A stretch of 24,714 bases of DNA from JABCPE02 sp963521545 (GTDB lineage Bacteria; Bacteroidota; Bacteroidia; Flavobacteriales; Weeksellaceae): assembly GCA_963521545.1 (NCBI GenBank), contig CAUQVP010000016.1:1-24714 (forward strand), written 5' to 3'. Every line of letters begins with the position of its first letter. Position 1 is the first letter of the stretch. The position numbers and the translations under genes were made by a program. Shown in pieces: positions 15,070-24,500 of this stretch. The notes below the pieces were generated by a model. That model was not told where the DNA came from. It searched no databases and was given only the letters and a program-made list of their open reading frames with translations.

Positions 15070-15537
15070 ATGGATTTTAAGACAAGGGTAGAAGAGCTGA
15101 TACAGGCATTCTTAGAAGAAAGAAAAGATATTTATTTGGTTGATTTGAAAATATCTACAGGAAATGATGTGGTGGTTGTTTTGGATGGAGATGAGTCGCT
15201 TTCTATTCAGGATTGTTTAGATGCCAGCAGGGCGATAGAGTTTAATCTAGATAGAGAAGAAGTGGATTTTTCTCTTCAGGTGATGAGTGCAGGACTGAGC
15301 GAACCTCTCAAACTGCCAAGACAGTATAAAAAGAATGTGGGAAGGGAGCTGGAAGTCACGACAGAAGATGGAGAAGTGATTAAGGGAGAACTGCAGGAAG
15401 TGGATGAAGAAAAAATAGTTTTGATGCTGAAGTATAGAAGACCAAAACTCGTAGGAAAAGGAAAAGAAGATGTGGAGGAACAAAGGGAAATCCCTTACCA
15501 AAGCATAAAGAGAGCAATGATAGTAATTAAGTTTTAA
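15070..15537 (+). CDS. rimP: Ribosome maturation factor RimP
   Basis: RimP assists assembly of the 30S ribosomal subunit. From the ATG at 15070 the protein has 155 residues, the family's usual size. It has an N-terminal alpha/beta domain (TRVEELIQAFLEE, IYLVDLKISTGNDVVVVLDGD, CLDASRAIEFNLD) and the hallmark VMSAGLSEPLKLPRQYKKNVGR... followed by a C-terminal SH3-like domain from about residue 85. The reading frame is open further upstream to an ATG at 14971, but that one lies upstream of the predicted transcription start. Another in-frame ATG at 15013 would add 19 residues encoded by the leader hairpin; RimP proteins usually start near the chosen site. It is first in the rimP-nusA-infB operon, 24 bases before nusA. 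Confidence 0.92.
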   Translation: MDFKTRVEELIQAFLEERKDIYLVDLKISTGNDVVVVLDGDESLSIQDCLDASRAIEFNLDREEVDFSLQVMSAGLSEPLKLPRQYKKNVGRELEVTTEDGEVIKGELQEVDEEKIVLMLKYRRPKLVGKGKEDVEEQREIPYQSIKRAMIVIKF

Positions 15538-15561
15538 AAATTTTAGTCAAAGTAAAAAAAT

Positions 15562-16794
15562 ATGGATAATTTAGCATTAATCGAATCTTTTGGTGATTTT
15601 AAAGATGAAAAAGGGATCAGTAAGATAGATTTGATGGCGATTATAGAAGATTCGCTAAAAACCTTGCTGAAAAAAAGATACGATTCTGATGACCATTTTG
15701 ATGTAATTGTAAACCCTGATAAGGGAGATTTTCAGATATTTTTGAATAAAAAAATCGTCGAAGACCAGATGTCAGAAGATGACGATTTGGAAATAGAAAT
15801 CTCTGAAGCGAAAAAAATAGACCCTACATTCGAGGTGGGAGAGGAATTTACCCAAGAAATACCATTGGCGCAATTAGGGCGAAGAAATATCTTGACATTG
15901 AAACAGATTTTGGCAACAAAATTACAAGAGCATAATAATGCTGCAATGTATGAAATGTTCAAAGATAGAATAGGTGAAGTGGTTGTAGGAGAAGTGCACC
16001 ACATCCGTGGTAAGCAGGTAATCATCTTGGATGATGAAGGGAATGAATACATTTTACCAAAAGAAAACCAGATTCCAACAGATTTCTTCAAGAAAGGAGA
16101 AAGCATTAGAGCGGTGATTGAAAAAGTTGATTTCAAAGGTTCTAAACCTCAGATTATCGTTTCAAGAACGGCGCCTAAGTTTTTGGAAAAACTTTTAGAA
16201 TTAGAAATTCCAGAAATATTGGATGGAACGATTATCTTGAAAAAAGCAGTAAGAATCCCAGGTGAAAAAGCGAAAATTGCTGTAGATGCCTTGGACGAAA
16301 GAATAGACCCTGTGGGCGCTTGTGTGGGGGTGAAAGGTTCTAGAATTCACGGTGTGGTGAGAGAGCTTAGAAATGAAAATATTGATGTAATCCAATGGTC
16401 TAAAAACCCAGAAATATTGGTTAAAAGAGCCTTAGGAAGTGTGGAAATCAACAAGGTAGAAATCAATGAAGATGAACAGTATGTGCTTGTTTACGCTCCA
16501 GTTGAAGAAATTTCAAAAATCATCGGAAAACAAGGACAGAATATCAAACTGGCTTCTTGGCTTACAGATTATGAAATAGATGTATACAGAGAAAAACAAG
16601 AAGATGATGATGTAGAGCTGAAAGAGTTCGATGATGAAATCGAGCAGTGGATTATAGATGAATTTACAAAAGTAGGATTGGATACAGCGAGAAGTATCTT
16701 GGACAAGGATACAGATGTGTTGCTCAACTTAGTAGATTTAGAAGAAGAGACAATAGAAGAGGTTAAGAAAATCTTGAGAGAAGAATTGGAATAA
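15562..16794 (+). CDS. nusA: Transcription termination/antitermination factor NusA
   Basis: NusA binds RNA polymerase and nascent RNA and modulates pausing, termination and antitermination. The 410-residue protein has the polymerase-binding N-terminal domain (about 1-130), an S1 domain (about 136-203, GEVVVGEVHHIRGKQVII), then two KH domains. The first contains VGVKGSRIHGVVREL and the second has the GxxG loop GKQG at 322-325 (IIGKQGQNIKLAS). An acidic C-terminal part follows, consistent with the shorter Bacteroidota form without the paired AR repeats of E. coli NusA. It lies between rimP and infB as in many bacteria. Its presence downstream of a terminator-like leader hairpin makes autoregulation conceivable. 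Confidence 0.97.
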   Translation: MDNLALIESFGDFKDEKGISKIDLMAIIEDSLKTLLKKRYDSDDHFDVIVNPDKGDFQIFLNKKIVEDQMSEDDDLEIEISEAKKIDPTFEVGEEFTQEIPLAQLGRRNILTLKQILATKLQEHNNAAMYEMFKDRIGEVVVGEVHHIRGKQVIILDDEGNEYILPKENQIPTDFFKKGESIRAVIEKVDFKGSKPQIIVSRTAPKFLEKLLELEIPEILDGTIILKKAVRIPGEKAKIAVDALDERIDPVGACVGVKGSRIHGVVRELRNENIDVIQWSKNPEILVKRALGSVEINKVEINEDEQYVLVYAPVEEISKIIGKQGQNIKLASWLTDYEIDVYREKQEDDDVELKEFDDEIEQWIIDEFTKVGLDTARSILDKDTDVLLNLVDLEEETIEEVKKILREELE

Positions 16795-16841
16795 ATCTTC
16801 TTTGTCTAAAATATAATAGAATAAACAAAAAAACAAAAGTA

Positions 16842-16858
16842 TTCAGCTTTTTGCTGAA
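16842..16858 (+). other. Small hairpin in the nusA-infB gap
   Basis: TTCAGC (16842-16847) and GCTGAA (16853-16858) form a perfect 6-pair stem with a TTTTT loop, ending 14 bases before the infB ATG. A-rich sequence follows instead of a T run, so it is not an intrinsic terminator. It might stabilise or process the message or affect infB translation. It could also be chance in an AT-rich gap. Confidence 0.4.
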
Positions 16859-16872
16859 CAAAAAGTAAAAAT

Positions 16873-19539
16873 ATGCCAAAAATCAGATTAAATAAAGCAG
16901 CAAAGGAACTTAATATTTCCATTCCAAGGGCAGTAGAGTTTTTGCAGAGTAAAGGGTTTGAGATTGATAGCAATCCCAATGTGTTGTTGGAAGCAGAGGC
17001 TTTCTCCGCATTAGAGCAGGAATTTGCAGCTGATAAGAAGCAGAAAGAGGCTTCACAGGAGGTGGTGATTTCTAAAGTTCCAGAGGTGAAATTAGAAACA
17101 GAAGAACCAAAAGCTCCAGAAGTGATTAAGGCTCAAGCTCCTAAAACAAAGATTATAGGCAAAATAGATCTGGAGGCGAAGCCTAAAAAGGAAAAAGAAG
17201 CAGAAGTAGCTTCTCCAAAAGAAGTTGTGAAAGAGGAAGTGGTAGCTCCTAAACCAGAAATTACAAAAGACAAAAAAACTGAACCTAAGGCTGAACCAAA
17301 ACCAAAAGCAGAGCCTAAGGCAGAGGCAAAGCTTGTGGATACTGAAGAATCTTTCGAACCAGAGAAGATAGAAACTAAATATCAAAAACTAGATGGGCCA
17401 AAAATCCTTCAGACCGAAAAAATAGACTTGTCTCAGTTTGAAACAAAACCAAAACCTGCTGACAAGAAGAAACAAAGAAAAAGAATCCAAAAACCTGCTG
17501 GAGAGGATGCTAAACCAGTTAATAACAAAGCAGGAGCGGATAAAAAATTTGCTAAAGATAAGCCACAAGGAGGAAACCGCGATAAAGGAGGTAAAAAAGG
17601 AGGAAAGAGAGAGCGAGTAATGCCTGTGGAGCTTACAGATGAGCAGGTAAAAAATCAAATCAAAGAAACTTTGGAAAAACTTACTAACAAAGGTGGTAAG
17701 TCCAAAGGAGCTAAATACAGAAAAGAAAAAAGAAATTTCCGTAGAGAGCAAGATGAGCTTCAGCAGGAGCTAGAAGCACAAGATAGAACTCTGAAAGTTA
17801 CCGAGTTTATCACAGTGAATGAGCTTGCGGCTCTTATGGATGTAAGCCCTACGGAGGTTATCTCTGCATGTTTCTCGCTTGGGGTAATGGTAACCATGAA
17901 CCAAAGATTGGAAGCTGATATTCTGACATTGGTAGCCGATGAATTTGGGTATAAAATAGAATTCTCTGATGCTGATTTGGAAGATAACTCAGAAGAGGAA
18001 GCAGAAGACAGCAAAGAAGATTTATTACCAAGAGCACCTATTGTTACTGTAATGGGGCATGTGGACCACGGTAAGACATCATTGCTAGACTACATCAGAA
18101 AAACGAATGTTATCGCTGGTGAGTCGGGAGGAATTACCCAGCATATCGGTGCGTACAGCGTACAGCTGGAGAATGGCAGACACATTACTTTCTTGGATAC
18201 TCCTGGGCACGAGGCGTTTACAGCGATGAGAGCCAGAGGAGCGCAGGTAACGGATGTTGCAATCATCGTTATCGCAGCCGATGATGAGGTGATGCCACAG
18301 ACCAAAGAGGCGATTTCTCACGCGCAGGCGGCAGGTGTACCTATGATTATTGCATTAAACAAAGTAGATAAACCTAATGCCAATCCAGATAAAATCCGTG
18401 AGCAGCTTTCAGGATTGAATATCTTGGTGGAAGAATGGGGAGGAAATGTTCAGGCTCAGGAGATTTCAGCTAAATTTGGTAATAATGTAGATTTACTTTT
18501 AGAAAAAGTTCTTCTTCAAGCAGATTTATTAGATTTAAAAGCTAATCCTAATAAACCTGCATCAGGAGTAGTGATAGAGGCATCTTTGGATAAAGGAAGA
18601 GGGTATGTTTCTACGCTATTGGTTCAGGCAGGAACACTCAAAGTAGGAGATTATGTCCTTGCTGGGAAAAACCATGGCAAAGTAAAAGCCATGCTGGATG
18701 AAAGAGGGCATAACCTTCAGAAAGTAGGGCCTTCTACACCAGTGACAATCTTAGGTTTAGATGGAGCGCCTACAGCAGGGGATAAATTTAAGGTTTATGA
18801 AGATGAAAGAGAAGCAAAATCTATTGCAAATAAGAGAGAACAGCTCCAAAGAGAGCAGACAATAAGAACGAAGAAACATTTGACTCTGGACGAAATCGGA
18901 CGAAGAATAGCCCTTGGAGATTTCAAAGAGCTGAACATTATCCTAAAAGGAGATGTGGATGGTTCTGTAGAAGCCCTTACGGATATGCTTCAGAGATTAT
19001 CAACAGAGGAAATTCAAATCAATATCCTTCACAAAGGTGTAGGGCAGATTACAGAGAGTGACATCTTGCTTGCGACAGCTTCGGATGCTATCGTTATCGG
19101 ATTTAATGTAAGAGCTGGAGCAAATGCAAAAGACCTTGCAGAGAAAGAAGAGATAGAAATCAGAACTTATTCCGTAATCTACGATGCCATAGATGATGTG
19201 AAAGAAGCTATGGAAGGAATGCTTTCACCAGAGATTAGAGAACAAGTGGTGGGTAATGTAGAAATCCGTGAGGTGTTCAAAATCTCTAAAGTGGGAAGTA
19301 TCGCAGGATGTATGGTACTTTCTGGTAAGGTGACAAGAAACTCCAAAGTTCGTCTATTGAGAGATGGAATCGTGAAATATGATGGTGAGCTGGAAAGCCT
19401 TAAACGCTACAAGGATGATGTGAAAGAAGTAACCAAAGGCTATGAATGTGGTCTTAACCTAAAAGGCTATAATGATATAGAAGTAGGCGACCTTCTTGAA
19501 ATCTATGAAGAAGTAGCGATTAAGAAAAAACTGAAATAA
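16873..19539 (+). CDS. infB: Translation initiation factor IF-2
   Basis: IF-2 is the GTPase that places initiator tRNA on the 30S subunit and promotes subunit joining. The 888 residues comprise an IF2_N helical domain (about 1-52), a long charged linker rich in Lys, Glu and Pro (about 53-300) with a repetitive stretch, and a second IF2_N-like domain (about 307-366). The GTPase domain has G1 GHVDHGKT at 395-402, G3 DTPGH at 442-446 and G4 NKVD at 496-499. Beta-barrel, alpha/beta and C-terminal fMet-tRNA-binding domains follow, ending YNDIEVGDLLEIYEEVAIKKKLK-like. It is the last gene of the operon and is followed by a strong terminator. Confidence 0.98.
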   Translation: MPKIRLNKAAKELNISIPRAVEFLQSKGFEIDSNPNVLLEAEAFSALEQEFAADKKQKEASQEVVISKVPEVKLETEEPKAPEVIKAQAPKTKIIGKIDLEAKPKKEKEAEVASPKEVVKEEVVAPKPEITKDKKTEPKAEPKPKAEPKAEAKLVDTEESFEPEKIETKYQKLDGPKILQTEKIDLSQFETKPKPADKKKQRKRIQKPAGEDAKPVNNKAGADKKFAKDKPQGGNRDKGGKKGGKRERVMPVELTDEQVKNQIKETLEKLTNKGGKSKGAKYRKEKRNFRREQDELQQELEAQDRTLKVTEFITVNELAALMDVSPTEVISACFSLGVMVTMNQRLEADILTLVADEFGYKIEFSDADLEDNSEEEAEDSKEDLLPRAPIVTVMGHVDHGKTSLLDYIRKTNVIAGESGGITQHIGAYSVQLENGRHITFLDTPGHEAFTAMRARGAQVTDVAIIVIAADDEVMPQTKEAISHAQAAGVPMIIALNKVDKPNANPDKIREQLSGLNILVEEWGGNVQAQEISAKFGNNVDLLLEKVLLQADLLDLKANPNKPASGVVIEASLDKGRGYVSTLLVQAGTLKVGDYVLAGKNHGKVKAMLDERGHNLQKVGPSTPVTILGLDGAPTAGDKFKVYEDEREAKSIANKREQLQREQTIRTKKHLTLDEIGRRIALGDFKELNIILKGDVDGSVEALTDMLQRLSTEEIQINILHKGVGQITESDILLATASDAIVIGFNVRAGANAKDLAEKEEIEIRTYSVIYDAIDDVKEAMEGMLSPEIREQVVGNVEIREVFKISKVGSIAGCMVLSGKVTRNSKVRLLRDGIVKYDGELESLKRYKDDVKEVTKGYECGLNLKGYNDIEVGDLLEIYEEVAIKKKLK
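17281..17331 (+). repeat. Short Pro-Lys-Ala-Glu repeats in the IF-2 linker
   Basis: Residues 137-153 of IF-2 are imperfect copies of a PKAE unit, encoded by diverged triplet-based DNA repeats (CCTAAGGC(T/A)GA(A/G) and variants). The stretch is part of a disordered linker. Such linkers vary in length among related strains, and copy changes here would keep the frame. Confidence 0.6.
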
Positions 19540-19558
19540 ATTTTATTAGATTAGTAGA

Positions 19559-19595
19559 AAAAAACTTTGGCAAGACTCTTTTGTCAAAGTTTTTT
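19559..19595 (+). terminator. Intrinsic terminator after infB
   Basis: ACTTTGGCAA (19564-19573) pairs with TTGTCAAAGT (19581-19590), with one G-U pair, around the loop GACTCTT. Five further A-T pairs and a six-T run (19590-19595) extend it. It ends the rimP-nusA-infB operon and separates it from the glycosyltransferase gene that follows. Confidence 0.9.
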
Positions 19596-19615
19596 CATTT
19601 ATGGATGGATTTAGT

Positions 19616-19623
19616 TATTTTTG
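19616..19623 (+). promoter_or_regulatory. Predicted promoter of the stand-alone GT2 gene, -7 box TATTTTTG
   Basis: TATTTTTG matches TAnnTTTG and lies 16 bases before the GTG at 19639, the same spacing as for argS. It covers a TTG codon at 19621 that would otherwise extend the reading frame. No clear -33 element was found. Confidence 0.5.
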
Positions 19624-19638
19624 CTAAAAAATAAAATC

Positions 19639-20631
19639 GTGGATGTTTCTATTTCCATCATTGTTGCTATCTATAACCGCAGAGATGAACTTACAGAACT
19701 GCTGGACTCGCTTCTTGTCCAAGAGGATAAGGATTTTGAAATAGTCATAGTAGATGACGGCTCTTCCGTGGAGTTGCTTCCTGTGGTGGATTTGTATCAA
19801 GAGAAACTAAACATTCAGTATTTCAAAAAACAAAATTCAGGGCCAGGGCTTAGCCGAAATTACGGAGCAGAACGAGCTAAAAACAGCTGGCTAGTTTTCT
19901 TGGATAGTGATGTAGTTGTCCCAAGCGATTACATTAAAAACATTAAAAATAATCTTCAAACCGAACCGACAGACGCCTTTGGTGGAGCGGATAAAGCTGA
20001 TGAAAACTTCTCCAATCTACAAAAAGCGATTTCCTATTCCATGACTTCGGTTTTTACAACGGGCGGAATTCGTGGAAGCAAGAAAGCGGTCAGTAAATTT
20101 CAGCCCAGAAGTTTCAACATGGGAGTGAATAAGGCGGTGTTTTCGGCAGTGGGAGGTTTCTCGGATATGAGAATCGGCGAAGACCCAGACCTTTCTATGA
20201 GGCTTTGGGAAAATGGCTACAGCACTTGTTTTTATGAAAATATAGCAGTCTATCACAAACGGCGAACGAGTCTGAAAAAATTCTCAAAACAGGTCTATCA
20301 GTTTGGTATTGCCAGACCCATTCTCAATCAGCGCCACCCTCAATATACGAAACCTACTTTTTGGTTTCCATCCTTATTTTTATTAGGATTTTTAGGAAGT
20401 TTTCTGCTTGTTTTTTGGACAAAAATACCGCTTCTGCTGTATGCTTTTTACACTTTATTGATATTTGCACATTCATTATTTAAGATGAAAAGCCTGCCGA
20501 TTTCAGTGCTGACCATTGTCTCCACTTATGTCCAGATGTTTTCCTACGGCTGGGGATTTCTTAATTCTTGGGTAAAACTAAACATCCTAAACCAAACGCC
20601 TAAAAAGGCTTTCCCTACACATTTTTATTAA
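19639..20631 (+). CDS. Membrane-anchored family 2 glycosyltransferase
   Basis: Numbering from GTG at 19639 gives 330 residues. The GT-A domain starts at once (ISIIVAIYNRRDELTELLDSLL), with VDD at 38-40, the DXD-type DSD at 89-91 (WLVFLDSDVVVP), an NMGVNKAVF..VGGF segment and the acceptor-side GEDPDLSMRLWENGY. About three hydrophobic helices lie in the last 90 residues, so the enzyme is probably held in the inner membrane with its active site in the cytosol. Family members add sugars to polysaccharides or glycolipids; the donor is not identifiable. It is separated from infB by a terminator and has its own -7 box, which overlaps the alternative TTG start at 19621. It converges on the MscS gene with only 9 bases between stops. 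Confidence 0.88.
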   Translation: MDVSISIIVAIYNRRDELTELLDSLLVQEDKDFEIVIVDDGSSVELLPVVDLYQEKLNIQYFKKQNSGPGLSRNYGAERAKNSWLVFLDSDVVVPSDYIKNIKNNLQTEPTDAFGGADKADENFSNLQKAISYSMTSVFTTGGIRGSKKAVSKFQPRSFNMGVNKAVFSAVGGFSDMRIGEDPDLSMRLWENGYSTCFYENIAVYHKRRTSLKKFSKQVYQFGIARPILNQRHPQYTKPTFWFPSLFLLGFLGSFLLVFWTKIPLLLYAFYTLLIFAHSLFKMKSLPISVLTIVSTYVQMFSYGWGFLNSWVKLNILNQTPKKAFPTHFY

Positions 20632-20640
20632 AGGGAAGAT

Positions 20641-21525
20641 TTAGTTTTTATTGATTTTTATTTCTTTATCAAAGATATTCACGCCGCCTTTCACGCCAAA
20701 ATCCAGCGTAGTAACAGGGTAAGCTATACAAATGCCTTCCTTGTCAAAGCGTTTTTTTATCCGTATGATGGCCTCGTTCATAGCTTCGTAGAAATCATCA
20801 TTGGTCTCAAATTTTATCCAAAACCGAAGTACAAAATCAAATGTAGAATTTCCAATATCTGTGAAATATAGATCCACTTTTTCATCAGGAAGCAAGGTTT
20901 CTATTTTCTTGATTTCATCAAGAGCGGTAGCCTGCACAAACTCCAAATCATCTCCATAAGAAACGCCTGTTTTTAGGATAATTCTCCTTTTTTTCAAAGT
21001 GGAATAATTGGTAAATGTTCCGCTGTAAATAATTTGATTTGGGATAAAAACATCCTGCCCAGGAATGGTTCTTATGGTCGTAGTTATCAGGCTGACCTGC
21101 GTGACAATGCCGTATTTATCATCTATCTCCACCCAGTCGCCCTCCTTGTATGGGCTGTGTGTTTTTAGAAGCAGTCCCGCAAAGATGTTAGATGCTACAT
21201 CTTTGAAAGCGAAACCAGCAATAATTCCCACAATTCCAGCTCCTGCAAGCAGATGCGAGAAAACTTTGTCTAGTCCCAAAAGTTCCAAAGCGAGATAAAC
21301 TCCTGAAAACAGGAAGAAACAATAAACCGTAGAAGCGATGATGTGGGCGATGTTTGTATGAACCTTGAAAGCTCGGCGACTGATTCTTTTGGCTATTTTG
21401 GCTAAAAAGATAAACAAAATAAGTACGATAATCGCCTCCACTATCTTTGGCAGAAAATGCACGATGGATACTTCCCAGTTTTCTAATACTTTTTCTATTT
21501 CTATACTCATTAGGGAATCTTTCAT
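20641..21525 (-). CDS. Small-conductance mechanosensitive channel, MscS family
   Basis: MscS channels open under membrane tension to release solutes during osmotic downshock. The 294 residues match the minimal MscS size (286 in E. coli). Three membrane helices lie at about 25-45, 62-83 and 90-118. The pore-lining third helix has the Gly/Ala-rich packing of the family (LLAGAGIVGIIAGFAFKDVASN). The soluble beta domain begins at PYKEGDWVEIDDKYGIV and has the conserved VFIPNQIIYSGTFTNYS. A second ATG at 21510 (residue 6) is a possible start. The gene begins 24 bases after the AddA-like gene and may be co-transcribed with it; no separate promoter was seen. No terminator is visible before the convergent glycosyltransferase gene. 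Confidence 0.93.
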   Translation of the reverse strand: MKDSLMSIEIEKVLENWEVSIVHFLPKIVEAIIVLILFIFLAKIAKRISRRAFKVHTNIAHIIASTVYCFFLFSGVYLALELLGLDKVFSHLLAGAGIVGIIAGFAFKDVASNIFAGLLLKTHSPYKEGDWVEIDDKYGIVTQVSLITTTIRTIPGQDVFIPNQIIYSGTFTNYSTLKKRRIILKTGVSYGDDLEFVQATALDEIKKIETLLPDEKVDLYFTDIGNSTFDFVLRFWIKFETNDDFYEAMNEAIIRIKKRFDKEGICIAYPVTTLDFGVKGGVNIFDKEIKINKN

Positions 21526-21549
21526 AATGTTACTTTTTTTTGGTTAAAA

Positions 21550-24500
21550 TTATTCATCAAAATAAATAAGCTTTGTCTCGATTACCTTTTTGTCTATTTT
21601 TTCTAAGGCATTTTGGTAATCTTTTACCTGTTTTTGGTGTTTTTTTCTTTCTTCTTCACCTGTTTTGAAATCAACGATAATGTAGCCTTCATCCTTTTTT
21701 ATGATACGGTCTGGTCGGTAGAATTTTTGCTCTCCATCTTCCAAAGTGACGAGAATTTCTCTTTCATTGATGATTTCTTTCTCGTTTCCACTGAAATATG
21801 GAGCGTATTTTTCATCATTTAGAACTGGCGAAATTCTCTTTGTGATGATTTCTTTTTCTCTCTCGGTAATTGTTCCCAAGCGGAAAAAACTATCCAAGAC
21901 CTTTTCCATATCATCCTTGTGGTTTATTTTCGCTAAAATATCATGAATGAGAAGACCCATTCTTGTTTTCTCTTTTCGTTTTTGATAGCTTTTAGATGGC
22001 GTGGCGATTTGGATATTAGCCAGTGATTCCCCTTGTTTGTGGATGGATGAGATGCTCATCGTTGCCCATTCTTTTTTCTTTTGTTTGGTTTTTTTTCTGA
22101 GCAGATCTTCATTTGTTTCAAATAAATCAAAATTATCCACATTTTCCGTATTGTATTGATCTACAAAGTCAAATATTTCCAAATAATTTGCCGAATTGCT
22201 TGGCTTTTGCAGATAAAGGAAAAGCTGTTCCACAGGGCGTGTGGTGGCTACATACTGCACGCAGAGGCGGTCAATGAAGTTTTTATAGACATTCTCACTG
22301 TTGAATATTTCTATATCTTCATCGTAGGTTTCTAAACCTTTATCAAAGCCCGAGATATTCACCGCACTGAGAGCGTTTTCTCCTTCCAAATCATACCATT
22401 CTGTGAATTTGGAATCTTGGCTTTTGTTTTCCATCGGCAGGAAAACCACAGGAAACTCCAGCCCTTTGGCCTTGTGGATGGTCATTATCTGCACGGCATC
22501 TATATTTTCGGAGGCTTGGATGGAGATGTTTTTGCCTTCCTCTTCCCAGAATTTCAGGAAATCTTTCAGGGTCATTCCTGTGTTTTGGGAAAAGCCATAG
22601 AGCATTTCCAAGAAATTGAGAATGAAATCCATTTCCTTGTCTTCGACAGAAAATTCATAAACGAAATGTTCTATAAAGTTATAAAGATTGAGGTTCGGAA
22701 TATGAGAATGCGCCAAATCCAGCCCGTATCTTTTTTTGATAAAGTCAAATGTTTCCTGCTGCCCTTCAATGGCTAAAATTTCCAGCATCTCTACCGAAAA
22801 ATCATGGATTTTGATACGCCCTAAATCATTGAGATAGTAGAACAGCATCACTAGAAATTTTTTGCTTTTCGGAGTGGCTGTCCAGTTTAGAAATTCTATC
22901 AGAGCATTCAGGGTTTTAGAGAGATTAAGGGTAAGCCCTCGTTCGGAGATGGTTTTTATAAAGGTTTTTTCTCTGTTGTAGAGCACTTCTCTGTTTCCCA
23001 AAAGCTGAGAATAGTTGAATATATCATTATTCCCTCTGCACAAGATGGTAATATCCGAGAATCTAAAGCCATTATCCAGACACTGCTGAATGTCCTGCTG
23101 CATCTGGTCTGCGGTATCTTGGTAGAAATCCTCTTTTTTTGCGTTTTCTATCAGATTTACTCTTACTCTTCCGTCGATATTGGTTTTGGCTTCCTGCTGG
23201 GCTTTTTCGCCAAAAATTTCTTTATGCTCAAAATCTCCCTGATCGGAAATGTATTGGTAAAGTTCATTATTAAACCTTACGATGTTCCTCGCGCTTCGGT
23301 AGTTTTCTTTTAGTGAAATGACATCGGCAGGGATAGGCGCATTTTCTTTATGATTGATGATGTTCAGCATCAGCTGGCTCTCTCCGCCACGAAAACGGTA
23401 AATACTTTGTTTAGGGTCTCCCACGAGGGTAAAACTGGTATTATCCGAAGAAATCGTGTGGTCTCGCAGCGGCAGGAAATTCTGCCATTGCAGCGCTGAA
23501 GTATCCTGAAACTCATCAAAGAAGTAGTGCAGATAGCGAGTTCCCACTTTCTCATAAATGAAAGCCGAAGGCTCGTTTTTCAGGTTTTCATTGATGATAA
23601 TATTAAATTTAGAAAGCAGAACCAAATCGTTTTCTTCCTCTATTTTGGCAAGTTCATCTTGGATTTCCTTATTTACCCGAAGCGGAAGCAGGGCGTGAAG
23701 TATTTTTTCTTTTTTCTGTGTCAGGATATAATTGCTGATGAGCTTTCTCCTGCTTTCCATCAAAAAGCTGAGAATATCCAAAATATCCTGCTCCTTGTGT
23801 TTTGACTTAGATGAAGCAACTTTTTCAAAAACTGCCAGTGCGGACTCTTCATTCGATGGGAAAGGGAAATCTTTTCGCTCCTTGTTGTAGAACTTAGCGA
23901 CTTCATGGAAAAACTTGGCAATGCTGTTTCTTCCGCCGCCAGAGAAATCCTCTATTTCCAGCCCTCTTTCTTTGATAAGGGATATCGTATCCTGTGCTAT
24001 TTTCAGAGAATCTTTCTTGATTTCGGTGAGGTTTTTTCTGATGTTGTTTTTGGCGTTTTCGTAGGCTTCCCAGTCAAAATTTTTGTTCTCCAAAAGCCTT
24101 TTGTAGTGGATATCTTTTACAAATTCTTTTGCCGATTGGTAGAGCGTTTGGCTCAGATTTACCCGCTCGTTATTATCCAAACTATAATTTACAAAATCTA
24201 TGAAAGTCTCCGATACCTTTTTGTCTCCGCCTATCTTGTCCAGCATCTGGTCTACGGCTTCTATCAGGTATGGTTCGGGTTGAATTTCCAAATTAAAGTT
24301 CTGCGCCAGTCCCAGCTCGTAGGAAAAAGAGCGCACCAATTTAGAATTAAATCTATCTATCGTGCCGATGTTCAGCATGGAGTAGTGATGCAGAATATAG
24401 TCCAGAACCGCTTGGGAACGGCGGTGTAGTTCATCAATAGGAATATTTTTGCCCTGTTGGCGGAATTTTTCCTGTATGTCCAGCAGTTCTTGGCATTGGG

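Noticed and set aside
23905..24429. A 174-codon open frame on the plus strand, opposite the AddA-like gene
   Set aside because: It lies opposite the helicase region of a well-supported gene. Its aromatic-rich translation is typical of antisense to Lys/Glu-rich coding sequence.
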